From Takifugu bimaculatus (lineage: Eukaryota; Chordata; Actinopteri; Tetraodontiformes; Tetraodontidae): DNA of 64,000 bases. The position numbers and the translations under genes are program-made. The DNA is taken from contig CP034976.1 of the NCBI GenBank assembly GCA_004026145.2, positions 3,401,296-3,465,295 of the forward strand, in the 5' to 3' direction. The notes under the pieces are model-generated. The model ran no database searches. It was not told where the DNA came from and saw only the letters and a list, made by a program, of their open reading frames with translations. Each line of letters opens with the position of its first letter. The stretch's first letter is position 1. Below, piece by piece: positions 36,407-49,010 of the stretch.

Positions 36407-38623
36407 TTGAACTGTCATTTCTTGTCTTACGATTGTAAATCACACGAGAAAATGCAGTTTGGCAAACAGAAAGAAAAGTGCTTGAACGCCTCGATTATTT
36501 TAAAATAGATGAACAGGTGTACGTAAAATAAATAATTTTGTCAACCTTTGTAGTGTGTGGTCTAATTAGCACTCATACATCCATTCAATTATTAAATTCA
36601 TTCAAAATATATTTAATATAGGGTGTTGTACATTTTTTAACAAATTGTTTGAACAAACACCATTTAAATCCCCCCTGTGTGATGTTATAAACGTACAGTG
36701 TGAGCGTTGCTATAACAACCAGCTCTACTGAAGAGTCACTATTGGCTGTTGACTATTACTGGGGAATCGTCACTGGCAAACACAAGACGTGCAATTAATC
36801 CACGAATTGCCGATAGTTAATGGGAGGGTTCAGTGGCAGAAAGAGCTGCTGGTGGCAGCTCCCCGGTGGCTGCTCGACCCAAAGAACAGCCAGGCTTCAG
36901 GTCACAAGTTAAATGAAACCCTCAAATGCATCTTGAGCCAGCATTGATTTCCCGAGTCGCTCTATGAGCAAAATTCAATGGCTGCCCCCCTGATTAAACA
37001 TCCGCAGCATGTTCAGCAAAGTACTGGAGGTTTTCTCCTGATCACCACTGGTACCGCTGGGAATTCTGAGCTGATTGTTTTAAGTGTTTCGCTCACGGAG
37101 CTGCTGTGAATCCACCCATCGTCCGCACGAGGAGAGCCAATCACGCAAAGTCATATTTATTTCATGCTCATTGTTCGTTTCCAGGAGGATGAAGATCGAA
37201 CAAGCCTCCACAGTCGGCGAATGATACATGTTTGCCTCATCTTTAGCTGAAGACCGTGACGGTTTAGGTAATTTGGGGACTTTGATGTTCGGAGAGCCTC
37301 GGAGGCAGAGATGTTAGCCAAACTAACGAGCAACATGGGCTCGGCGCTTCCAGGCATTTTACTGTTTTATTAAAAAAATAACAAGCCAGCCTTACACAGG
37401 ACCTATTTTAGCTCCTCCAGTCTGCCCCATTAAGCTTAACCTCTTTATTTCTAGAAACAGGAAGCTAGTCTTAGTTAAACAACTTCAGTCGGTCGCTCTG
37501 AAGTGGTTTTACAGGTATGGTTGATGCTGATGAGCAAAATTTACGCAGTGGAGTTTTGGTATCGGCCAAATAAATATGTCCAACCTCATCGTGTTGTCTT
37601 GTGATGCGTTTGTGTGTTCTGAACTTACTGTGAAGCCTCTTGTGGGTAAAAATAGTATTAGAAAAGCGCTTCAGCTGAAGATCCTCTAATGTGCCTGGCT
37701 GCCATTGTCCACCATGTTTTTATTATGGGATTGTACTCATGGGAAAGTGTCATTGACCGTGGCGACCATAGCGGCCAGTAAGGAGGCTGTCATCTGAAGT
37801 GGCCACGGGCGTTACTGTAGCGATCCGAAATGTGGTGCATGTTTTTATTGAAAATGTATTTTATCGATTTCTCTATGTTGAATAATTGTTTTCTGTGCCC
37901 TCTTTTTAAAGAATAAAACACATTTTGGCTAGTACCTTTTATCGATGATCAGTTCACTTTTTTTTTCTTCCCAGGTTACATAAATTCAACCGTAAACTGA
38001 TTTCCAGCCACCAAGGCAGCATTAGCGTTGTGAGGATTAAAAGGTTGGTCAGCCAGCAAACAGGGCTGACCGCGGTGGTCAGTGTCTGCCGTCACTTTTA
38101 CATGTATCAGAAATCACACCTGTAGAAAAGGTGCTGCAAAGAGCTCTCCCCCTCCCGAGCGGATGTAAACGAATGGGGTGTCCCGCTAGAGTGGATATGG
38201 GGGAGCCAGCCGAGGCTAACTAATCAGAGTGTGCTTGGGAGAGCATTAAGACAGACATGTAGAGGGGAAATGTGACACCTGGAAATTACACAATGTAATG
38301 GAATCAGCCAAGTGGTAAATGTAGCTTTTAAATAGGTTTTGTGTTCTCCATTAACTTGCCAAACACTGATTGGTCCTGACAGCCAGGGAAAGGGCTGGTC
38401 AGCCTGTTGCCCCCTCCCTCCAGCCTGGCCTTTATTCTGCACGTGCACGCTGGTACAGATAGTCCTGCCTGCACCACTCACTGAGGGACACAACGATCTT
38501 TGGATCTAATTGAGGCGTTTGGAGCCAACTGAAAAATCTGCCAACAGCCGAGTTACAGGTGATCACAGTGCCGGGCTGCAACTATTAATGCATCCTTTTG
38601 TGCAGGTCGTGCAGGCTCAGGGA

Positions 38624-38643
38624 ACACACACACACACACACAC
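38624..38643. repeat. (CA)10 microsatellite
   Basis: Perfect short CA tract. Confidence 0.9.
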
Positions 38644-41600
38644 AGACCTGCCCCGGTTTATGGTTGATGTCTGCATGAAACAAGAAGCAAATTAACCTGT
38701 AAAAAATCATGATGTAGAAGAAAAACACAAGATAATGTTGAATAATAATGGAAGCAGACGTTTGGGGATTTGATCCAAATGTGATGTCTGTTGAACCGAA
38801 GAATGGAACCTGATGCCAGCCGAGCACCCACGCCGTCACACAGCACGTGCAGTTGCACCTGGCGCCTGAATGGACCGAAGGGTCTCAGCCTGATTGGTTT
38901 AATGGATGTGTCACATTCCAGAGTTAACTGATTGAAGCCTTGTAAAATGTGCACCTGTGCACGACACGTTCTTTAGCTAATTCGGGCTGGTGTGGCCGTT
39001 GTGTGAGGTATGAAGAAGTGCTGTCACGCTTGGATACTCACTGTTTGATACCAAATCGGACAATACCTGGGCGGGATTCTCACAGAGAATGTAGGAACTG
39101 ATGTGGAAGCGCGTGCGCGACAGGAGAGGCAGCAACTGTCGCTGTCTTTTGGGGTGGAAGATCTCAGTCTGCAGGGGTTGATGCGTTCGTGGACAAGAAG
39201 ATAAATGGGTTTCTATTCATAAACCAATAAAAAAGACAAACTGTCATCACACATTCCGTCGGTTCCTCCCTGGACCTTTAACTTCTCCACGTCGGTTCCT
39301 CGTGTGCACATAAAGCGGTCAAACTCATTTGTTATTATGTTTCCTGAAAACACCACCAACGTCTTCTCCAACTCCAGCTTTTCCCTAAATGTGCCGTCCA
39401 AGTAAAAAAATCCCAAAATATGAATTCACGCTTTTTTTTTCATCGCTACAATTCAGGTCTGCTTCAAACCTGTCAGCAGAATGAGTCCAGCGTCTGAAGC
39501 TGGAATACGCCGGAGCTTGGGCTCAGTTATCAGGCAGTTAACGCCTTTCTGAACCTCAGCCTTACGCACCAACATACGGCACTCAGTTCTACTTTTCCTG
39601 TCTTCATTATGCATGGCTGCCAAAAAGGAGCGGGGGCAGTAAGTGCTGTTTGCCTTGCCTCTGCTCAGAGCTCTCACATGTTCAGCGATATGTGGGAGTT
39701 TGAACTGGCTCAAGGGGGCCTGCGCTGCTCCATGCAGCTCATAAGCCTCAGCCTTCACACAAACCCTGCAGTCCTTTCAATGCAAATGAGGGGGGGGGAG
39801 AGGCCTTAGTTGGGTATGTTCTCTATCTGCCTCTCTGCTTTTCCATTTCAAATGAATAAATGATAAAAGCCCCCCCCCCTTTTTTTATTCAGCTGGCAAC
39901 TGTCCTCCCCCATTCTCCCCTTTCCTTCACCACATTCCAGCCAACCTCTTGTTCCTGGTTTGCCGCCACCTTCCTTTGGTTGCTCCCTCTGTCACGTTGA
40001 AAACAATCGGCAACAATACTACAGATTATGTGCAATATTCTCATGATAGCTTTCCCACCTTAAGACCTTTAACGTGGCAGGGAAGGAAGGTTTTTATCCT
40101 GGTTTGTTTTTACTTCAGTAACGAAGCTGATGATGCACACTGGTCCCTTCACCTAGTCCTTCTTGTTTCATGCTAACTCGTTTCAAGTTAGTGGATTTAT
40201 TACTGCCCTCCATTATTGGCTCAGTTAGCCTCTATTTCCCAGCGCTGCAGTGGTTGAACAGATGCATCATGGGGATTTTTGGGAATGAAACAATGTTGGG
40301 AAATCTCCATTCCGTCGAATCCTATTGATCTCTGAGTTCCAAATGAAGGGGAACAAAAGTCCCACTCAACTTAAACCCAGTTATCAGGTCAGTGCAGTGT
40401 GTTAATAGTATAATGGCTTTTTTTCTTTACACACACCTTTTCAAACAAAGTTTGGGACCAGCAACAGCTGTAAGGGTTGACACCTAATTTAACACGACTA
40501 TGACGCCAATTTAGTTTGCATGAAGGTGTCACAAAAAAGGAGAAGCGTCACTTCAAATTGCAGATGGTGTCTGATTCTTTATTCACAGGTTGGTTCCTCC
40601 TTAAGGACCCGCTGAAGAGTTTAGAGGAATGGGAATGTGTGGGATTTTGCAGCCTCGAGCCCATCTGCGTCAGACAATCCTTTTTAATGGTTGTCAGTGG
40701 AATAACCCCCCCCCCCAGTCATTTAATTATGGATGTTGACATTAGGATTATTACACTATTATACATGTTTTGTAACAACCTGCAATGGAAATAAAACTCT
40801 GAACACAAGTTTAAATGAGGAAAAACCAAGGAAAATGAGCTATATTCATTCATTTTGAATCTTTCTTTTAATTCCACATTTTCACACAGCCGCACATTAT
40901 GGGATGGCAATACTCATCTGCTTCCACGTATTAATAACGTAGAATCCAGCCGGCTGTGCTGACAATTCGCACCTGCTCATTCTTGCATCGAGAGGCTATA
41001 AACATATTTTAGTCTGCAGTTCTTTGTGTGTTGTTGGCAGGAGAAAAACAAACTTGCACCGTGGATGAAAAAGCATAGAAAATAATGCTGTTTTCCTGGG
41101 GGAAGGGGTCTGACTCATACCAAGTAGAGTCTAATTTATAGAAGAAACACACACATTAGTCATCAGTTGCATTGTTAGTATGCACAGCTCTAAATATGGG
41201 CTTGTTGCATCGTTTATTCAATTACGGGCTCTTGTTTTTGGCGTCTCCGTGCAGAAATCAGTGTTGACTGTCGGTGCTCAAGAGTGGAGCGGAGAGTCTG
41301 TCAGGCTCAAGCGTTTACCACATTTAATCTTTAATGAGGCCGGTTCAAATTTTATCGCACTTCCTTTTTTTGAAGCATCAGTCGGAATTGTTCACGCCTC
41401 GTGGACGACTCTGAAGCCGCGATGCCAGACGGGTCTTATCGGGGGGAGGCAGATGGGATTGTTGATATTTGACAGACAAGCTGATATCGGATTTTGGATT
41501 TATCTCCTGTCACTTCATAGGGTGAAGAGCCTGATGGGCCGCATCTTCACAGTGACAAAAGGCCAGAAGCACAGTGGCGCCCACAGATGGAGAGGCTGTG

Positions 41601-41652
41601 TTTTTAATAACCTTAGTGCCACTACGGCCCCGCAATGATGATCGACGCTGGC

Positions 41653-41681
41653 GGGGGGTGGGGGGGGGGGGGGGGGGGGGG
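41653..41681. repeat. Poly-G tract (G6-T-G22)
   Basis: Six G, one T, then 22 G in a row. It is strongly G-quadruplex-prone and an error-prone spot for sequencing. It produces a false proline-rich frame on the minus strand. Confidence 0.95.
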
Positions 41682-42254
41682 CAGTGAGGTACGCCGGCAT
41701 TGGGTCTCCTTGGCCTCCACATCTGTAACCCAGCAGAGGTGATGACATCCTCTCTAGAAAACAAATATGGCATTAGAGGAAAGGGGTTTAGGTTGCACAA
41801 TTTCTCCTCTGTGTTAGTCTCTCCTTTGAAACCTGCATATACATTATATATAGAAAGATATCTATATATCTATATAGATTTAGAGGTTTACTTTTCTTTG
41901 AACTTCCTTCACTCTAATGCAGCTAAAAGCATGAAACACATTCCTGAAGAACCAGGTTATGGCAAATAAGTTGTTTATTGTCCAGTCAAATGCAGCTATA
42001 CGGAAAGGCTGTAAACATCAGGTCAATGTCGTCCATCTCAAACCATCCAGGTGACGTCTCACAACCGAGTCTGCGACTGTTTCAGACCGGCCGCTGGACA
42101 CAGAGCGTTAATATGAACTGATGGCGTCCCTCCACGACACACTGAATGTCAGCCAGTCACGCTCACTTCCATCAGGGTGATGAATCACGGCCGCGGCTCG
42201 TCATACCGATACCGCAACAACTCGCTGCTGTGTAGCTTAGCCTGCCAGAGCGCA

Positions 42255-42297
42255 AGGGAGCACTCCCTCAAAGGCTGGTGCTCGCAAAGACCAGCCT
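42255..42297. other. Overlapping inverted repeats (structured patch)
   Basis: AGGGAG-CA-CTCCCT (42255-42268) is followed by AGGCTGGT / ACCAGCCT with a 10-nt loop (42272-42297). GAGCAC (42258-42263) can instead pair with GTGCTC (42278-42283), giving a competing fold. Three interlocking stems in 43 bases are unusual. It sits in a balanced, non-repetitive stretch (about 42160-42360) that could be conserved. Confidence 0.4.
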
Positions 42298-42705
42298 CTA
42301 TTTCACTAATGTTTCATTTAGGCAATTAAATCACATTGCAACTGAAAGAGGAAAGTTGAGAGGTTTGTTCAGGGAACTACAGACTACTTAAGGGCTATTG
42401 ATAAATTATGTATCGCACATCTGAAGCAAGGGGGCCAAGTGGCAGATGAGGCCTCCATTTTTTATAGTAACAGTGTTTAAAAGTGTTGATAGATTACAGT
42501 CACATGGGAGTCTGGCAATTTCTCACTCTCAGCTCCTACCCGGCTTCATTTCAGAGGCAGGAAGTAGAAAAGACTTCACTCCTGGTGCTATAATGGGCCC
42601 ACACAAGCTCTTAAATGGCATCTTAAACATATAACTTTGTGGCTTTTAACCTAGGATGAGATTTGTCTGGTCTCTGTCTTTCTTTCACTCTTTTATTGTC
42701 TATAG

Positions 42706-42900
42706 CAGTGGTTCCCAAACTTTTTTTCTCAAGCACCCCTTTGATGATATAAGAACATTGTAAGCCCCCCAGGCCTCGATGCACCCGATCCCACCCACCC
42801 CAAATCAATCGCACCTCCTTTGTTTTGAATAAATTAAATAATAAAAATGTTTTCTTTCTAAAATATGTACATATCACTTCAAATTTCAATGTTACAGTTT
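42706..42900 (+). mobile_element. hAT-like DNA transposon fragment (5' end)
   Basis: CAGTGGTTCCCAAAC (42706-42720) has the form of the terminal inverted repeat of several vertebrate hAT families. The following 'tttttttctcaagcaccccttt' fits the usual 'ttttttctgg...gccccc' wording. No matching right end (GTTTGGGAACCACTG) was found up to 44 kb, so the copy is truncated or the right end has decayed. The interior is AT-rich with no transposase frame. Confidence 0.5.
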
Positions 42901-44150
42901 TTATTGTTTGTTATGCTGAAAAATAGCAATACTAACAAACTTTCAACTCAATTTAAAAACATAATTATATATTATGTTTATATTAGAGAGCCTCCATCCT
43001 GATGAAGAGCTTTAACTGGGACTCTTCTTCCTCACTGAGTTCCCTACTCTCCACCATGTTGAACAGCAGTGAGGAATTTAAACTGAATTCACCTTTTCAG
43101 ACCAGATTTGATCCAGAACACTGGAATGAATCCAGAATAACAAACACAGTTTTAACCGGAATTTGGCATCTCAGTTAAAATTAGACTTCAATTTGTTTCT
43201 GAAATTGAAGTCTAGTATTCATCCAGCATTCAGGCTTGCTTTGCTTTGCACATTTTTTCAAAGCGGAGTTGCTGTTTGGAAATAGCCACTCTCAGTTCAT
43301 GTTCAATGTTCAATGGAGTGTATAGCAGGAAATTCTCTGAGCAATGGTTTCTCCCATCACTGTGCTTGATTGTTTTTGATTTTTGAAGGGCCTGGTGAGA
43401 TGTTAGGGCATATAATATTCCTGCTAAGTTTAGTTTCTATTTCAATGACAAAGTGTTGACATGGCAGTAAAATTGTGAGGAGAGTCACAAAGTTAAAGAC
43501 CCTGCCTTTGAAATGGAATCTTTGAAGGGAGCCAAAAGTTTTGTCTCGGAAAGACTTTGCCCAGAATTACAACTGACCACCACTTCTTTATTAGCACTTC
43601 ATTTGCTGTACAGCTCCATCCAAGGGGGTGCAGTTCAGCCACTGGAAAAACAGCCAAACCAATTAAGCTACACAAAACTGCAAATTCACCTGTGTGTTCA
43701 CCAATCAAGGAGTTTTTACTGGGAGATACTTTATCAGAAACACGATTCCTCGAACCAGACTGTCACGCGCACAGGTTTTTTCCCCTCCAAACAGCATTAT
43801 CTAATCCCTGGTGGGGCTGTGGAAGTGGGTACCTCTGGTGCCTTTGCCTCATGCATGCTGTACAATCATAGTAGAGCCTGACACCAAAGGAACAGGAGTG
43901 TGTTGATGAGCAGCACAGGCCCTCAGGCTCAATCTAAGCAAAACAACAGGCAGGTTTAAGCAAAATCATGCTGCATTATTAATGAGGAACTACTTGGGGA
44001 GGGACGCCGTCAGTCAAAAAGCAACACATCTCTTTCTAGACTGAGGTGCTTTGGTCCAGAGTAGCTTGAGGACACAAGAAAATAGTGTGTCTCTGTTCTT
44101 ATACTTGCTACATGCTGAGTACCAAAATAATGGCAAAGTGGGGAAATTTT
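42900..44150. other. Unassigned sequence between two mobile-element remnants
   Basis: It may be the interior of the hAT-like remnant at its left, but I see no transposase domain. Two overlapping same-strand frames (122 and 104 codons) at 43513-43881 have no recognisable domain. Confidence 0.5.
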
Positions 44151-44355
44151 CAGGAAGTGAGGACATTTTGGCTGGTCCTCACAACTTCAAAGGCCTGTTT
44201 GAGGGTTAAGACCTGGTTTTAAGGTTGAGATTAGATTTGGGTTTATGTTATGGGGCAGGTTTAGGTGGTTACTTATCATGGTTGGGGGTTGATTAAGGAG
44301 CTGGGTAATGCATATATCTGTCCCCACAAAGATAGATGGACAAGGCTGTGTGTGT
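44150..44355 (+). repeat. Fish dispersed repeat, copy B (plus orientation)
   Basis: It begins 'aagtgaggacattttggctggtcctcacaacttcaaaggcctgtttgagggttaagac', continues with TTAGG/GGTTTAGG-like wording and ends 'gtccccacaaagatagatggacaaggctgtgtgtgtgtgt'. This order is that of a well-spread fish repeat, and its first part pairs with the minus-strand copy near 27.04-27.12 kb. No coding capacity is seen, so it is likely non-autonomous. Confidence 0.75.
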
Positions 44356-47300
44356 GTGTAAGGACATTCCTCAACTCTTCCTGCTCGCGTTGTTTCTCAT
44401 AGTGTTTTTTTGTTTGGTTTTTTTTGCCGTCTTGCCAGAGAACAACACCCTTGAGGCTATTTTAGGACTCATTAGTTAAATTGGCAATAAACAGCAATTA
44501 CTTTTGCAGCTGCAAATTGCATTCCTCAGCTACTAGAAACAGTCAAGTGAAAAGGATGTTGGACTTATGAATGAAAAGAATTCCCCACCACCCCAGAGTT
44601 CATGCCCGTGAATGAATACCCGTTTGGAGCGGTGATAATTACTGCTGAGGCGGTCAGAAAGTTCACCTTTAAAAGTTCCCCTGCACCGGTGGAGTCAATT
44701 TCTTCTTCCCCGCTTGAATAATAGTACATTTGTGGGCTCACATGTGGGATTTCATGACTCAATAAAAAATAAATGAATAAATAATCAGCTCAATTGAAGG
44801 CATTTGGTAGACATTCTCCAGCTTCTTCCTTACACAGAAACCGTCCTTAGTCCCTGCACGGATGTATTATTCATGCGCCTAGTAGAGCAACTGTGTGGTT
44901 GGAAACCTGATGATGGGGAACTCTACATACAAGCAAATCGCAATATTATTTGGAATTCAAATGTTCAAGCATTCATCGTTACATCCGCTGCAATCTTCAG
45001 TTGCCAAACACGAGCATAGCCCGTATGATTGAGGGGTTTTCGCAAAGTGAGTACAGAAAATACCAGAAATCACCAAAAAAATAAAGGTGCGGAATCTGAT
45101 ACTGGACTGGCTAATCCCATTTGAGGCCTGTTAACACTCAGCAGTGGAGGTGAAGGTACATGTGTGTCCAGCTAAGGGTTGGTGTGGGAACATTTGTTTG
45201 TCATGCCTGCCTGCATGTGGGTGCCATCCACAAGCAATGTGAGCCCCAGACAGAAGAGTAATTGATTCAGAGAATCTTCAAATCAATTCCTGGACAGCTG
45301 GGGCCAGGGAGATTAGAAGTGAAGCACAGGCGGTTCGGAGTGTAGTCAGAGCGGCCTCAGAGCAAACAGTAATCTCAGGATTATAGACCTGGGGGAGATG
45401 TACCTGTTTTCTCTCATTTTGTTCCCTCTTGCTCTTCCAGCAGTGACAGTATACGTTCGCCGCTAAACACTTTCCCCTGAAAATGCTGCACTCCTGCCTC
45501 ACATCTGTGGAAGCCCGCAGTAAAAGGTAAATACAAAGAAATGAACGAGGGTAAAATTTAATGTCAACATGCTAACAGCGGGCAACCAGGGTGACTTCCT
45601 TCTGCAGGCTGCCAGGTTTGACCTTTTTATTGTCAGGAAATACCCCATACAGCCAGGCCAGGGGCAAGAGAGGGATCATGTAGCTTAATGAAAGCACTTC
45701 AGCTAATCAGTTAGATTAGGTAATATTATGCTGGAAGGTCATTGATTTGGTGGCTCTGAGTGCAGCCGTATGGTGCAGACTTCTGGAAATGGTTTCGTTA
45801 AATGAACAGTAAACCTGTCACCTTAATGGTAGAAAGACCAGCTTTAGAGGAAGTTATAAAACATCATAATAGGCTCCATTTGACTAAGTAACGCCTCATA
45901 TGTTGCTGTATGTGCAGCATTTTACTATTTAATGCTCATAATTCTGCCTCTTTGCAGCCACGAGAATCACGACAAATAAAACCCCCAATTAACGATAGTT
46001 CGGATGGGGCAGCGAACGCATCACCGCGGTCACAAAATATGACTTAATGTGTGATGGAGCCGCAACCAAATCCATTACGCCGACTCCACTGTTTTCCAAC
46101 ATTTTAATTGTTTCTCAGGGGAGTTTAGCTATAACAATGCCACAGCTGAGGATAATGCTGTGGGGCAGCTGTGCACACTCAGAAATCACTCACATAAGGT
46201 ATCCTCCAACTGAAATGACACCAGCATGCCTTCTTCTCCTCATTACCAAGTTTAACACTCCCCGTCTGAATCGAAGTTTGCGAAACTTTGGTTATTACCT
46301 CCATAAATGCCGAATAAATACGCTTTGACAGTGACACGTGTATTGTGCTCGGGACCTCCTAAATAACCTGGAGGCCGAGCGTTTGCATCAGAAACAGAGT
46401 GGCAGCTCTGGAATAAAGTGATAAGAGGTTCGCAAAGATGGCACAATGCGCAGCAGAAGAATGGAGCCGACACCGGCAAATGAGGAGCAGCCGTGATACT
46501 TCATGCTCTTTTGGGACAAATAAATAAATCATGCCTGACGTATCGGGCTACTCATCAATACACCCGTGTTCCCCATCCGTTCGGCACCGCAGCGGAAACA
46601 TTCAGGTGTGAAAATGAGCGGGTTTTAAGATCTCTCCCACAGGTCACAACTAATGACAATGAAATGATGAGTCAATCAAAAAGTGAGGACCGACTCGCAG
46701 CGGAATATTTCATGTAAAAACGTCAAATTTCTGTCCCAGATTCTCTCAAATGACTTATCTTCTCCCTTTGTGTCGTCAGCGTCGAGGCTCTGAGTGTCGT
46801 TTCTGACAAAACAAGTCATTTGAAGTTTTCACACCGGGCTCTGGGACAGGAACCATTAGCTGCAGCTTTCATTTCCATATATCAGGAGCTGCCTTTTCTT
46901 TTGAGAGTGTGCAGATCAAACCTGGAGGTCCTCTCACTTCACTTCTGTGAAAAGCTCAAATTGAAAAAGCGAGGAGATTAGATGAGGAACAATAGCTGGA
47001 GGATGATATCTCAGTCAGCATATTCCTGCCGGAGACAGTTCAAATGAGGCCCCGTAACAGGATGGGACATGTGTCAGCCACGTGGTCGCATTGATGAGAA
47101 TGGAGGCTGCTCTTTCAGGGGCTTGACGTGCGCTCAAGGTGATTACTGGCTGATTAGCATTACAGTAATTGCGAGACGATTCCGGACTTGGATGTGACTA
47201 ACTCGGCAGTTCACGACCTCTACTGGAGCCTAATCTCAGGCCGTTGAGTGGGATGCTGTCGGGCACATGACCAATCCTCTGAACGTGCCGAGCGCAGGAT

Positions 47301-48969
47301 GGAAAGCGACTTTGTCGAGTCGTGCTACGATGCTTTTTAAGGTTCCTCAATCTGATGCTCGAGCCCTTCCGATTTCTCAAGTGCCTGATTCAGATTCACA
47401 TGTTCGGGTCTTGAGGACTTACTTTAGACTACAGGGATGCAACAGACTCATGGAATTATTGATCCATAATCATCAAAACAGTAAACAGCCTTTCAAAACC
47501 AGCCCGTCGTCTGTAAACGCTACCCAATACTAATGTGGTCTGTCTTAAACTGACTGACATAAACAATTGCATAGGCACAGACACACACACACAGACTAGT
47601 CAGCATCTTCACACCATTCAGAAAAAAGCCACTTTTTTAGTGATACCAGAGCCGATTAAGCTGCTAGTCGAGCCACGCCGATCAGGTTCAGGCTGATAAA
47701 TTTACTTTATAGACATTGGCTTCATGGTCCTTTCAAAGTCATTCATCACATTCCATTGTGCTGGCTGAAGTGTGCAATGTGCATAAAAGTTAACGATTTA
47801 AACAATAGAGTTCGTGACACGGCGTCAGGTGAGACTGACCATTTGAAGAGGGGCTTGTTACCGACGCACTCGGTGTAGCTGCAGGCTGAATATAAAGAGG
47901 CACGAGGAACGACGACAACCAAGAGCAGACACTTCAATGTCTACTTTTCTGTCTCCTACTTGATCAGCCCTGGGCTGAAATTCATCCGTGGAAGCCAAAA
48001 TCGGCAATTTTTAGACTTATTAGAGAGCAAAACAACGACAAGGGGGCAATTTGCAAGGCAGCGGAAATAAAAACAGGAGTACTGCAAATATACTAAATGG
48101 AATCAGATCACAGGTTTTCAATAAAAAGACCCTATTTTTGCACTTCCAGTCATTCTTTGTGTACATACACACACAGACACACGCACAAATGTTTGCTTGT
48201 TTGAGATTCCTGCTTCATTTCTTACTGTTTGTTTTCAGCTGCAGCCCAAAAACCCCACCAAAAAAAAAAAATCAATAACTCTAAACTAAGACTGCTGGTC
48301 CTCCAAATCCTCTATGATTACCCACCGATCATCAATAACTACTGCCAACCCCGTCGTTAGACACACTGCCTAAAAAGAATTGATCTCCGTAGTTGAGGAG
48401 TGAACAGTTGTTCTGTGCAGGCGACGCTCACTCGGCCCTAAACCCTGTTTTCTGCAGCATATGAAACGTTGCTCACCTCACTCAGGCTCAAACAAAGGAC
48501 CGCCAACAAGGTGGATCTCGGCAGGGCCGGTCTCCAGGCTGCCAGGCACAGACAGCTGAGCTGTTCATCTGCAGCGCCGTGGCAGAACCCCAATGCATCA
48601 ACGAGCTTTCATGTTTTACTTCAATGCTCTAATTCACCCTGCAAATCTCGACGCTCTCACTCTCTGCCTGGTGGTGGAGCCTAAATTCTGCAACCACCTC
48701 TGGTGCAGCAGAGATACCAAAGAATGACAAGACTGAGGGAACTGGATTTCATCGCTAATGGATTTCTTAGCTGGCTTTTAGAGATGGATCGTTGCTCTTT
48801 GAAACGGACGTGATGGGACAAAAAAAGGGCTCAGCTAAACTTTTTTGTCCAACACTTTCCATAAAACTCAGCCATCCTGAAGTGATTCGCAAGGCAAAAA
48901 AAACGACGAGAGAACAAGGACGGGTAGACACGATGAGAGGAATCGGCCTCTTCCGATGGTATATCCACC

Positions 48970-49010
48970 TAATTAATCACAGCAATAAAACAGTCAATTA
49001 TGACTCATAT
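48970..49010. promoter_or_regulatory. Clustered AP-1 and homeodomain-like words
   Basis: Within 40 bases there are CTAATTAATCAC (homeodomain/PBX-like), AGCAATAAAAC (caudal/HOX-like), TCAATTA and a perfect AP-1 site TGACTCA (49001-49007). Dense motif packing without low complexity is enhancer-like, but this is inference. Confidence 0.3.

Larger units (their letters stand above)
34880..42700. other. Intergenic sequence
   Basis: There is no recognisable gene. It contains the CCTG/TCTG tract at 36294-36406, a CA tract at 38624-38643, a poly-G tract at 41653-41681, an AT-rich palindromic patch near 41843-41885 (tatctatatatctatatagat) and overlapping hairpins at 42255-42297. The 102-codon frame at 35419-35727 follows an acceptor-like 'tctccgcag', and a 152-codon frame lies at 41180-41638. 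Neither has a recognisable domain, and I do not call them genes. Confidence 0.6.

Noticed and set aside
36236..36443. Arg-Gln-Thr-Gly repeat protein on the minus strand
   Set aside because: Translation of the CCTG/TCTG tract.
41180..41638. 152-codon open frame before the poly-G tract
   Set aside because: No domain, no splice signals in frame and no family resemblance; likely chance in a GC-balanced stretch.
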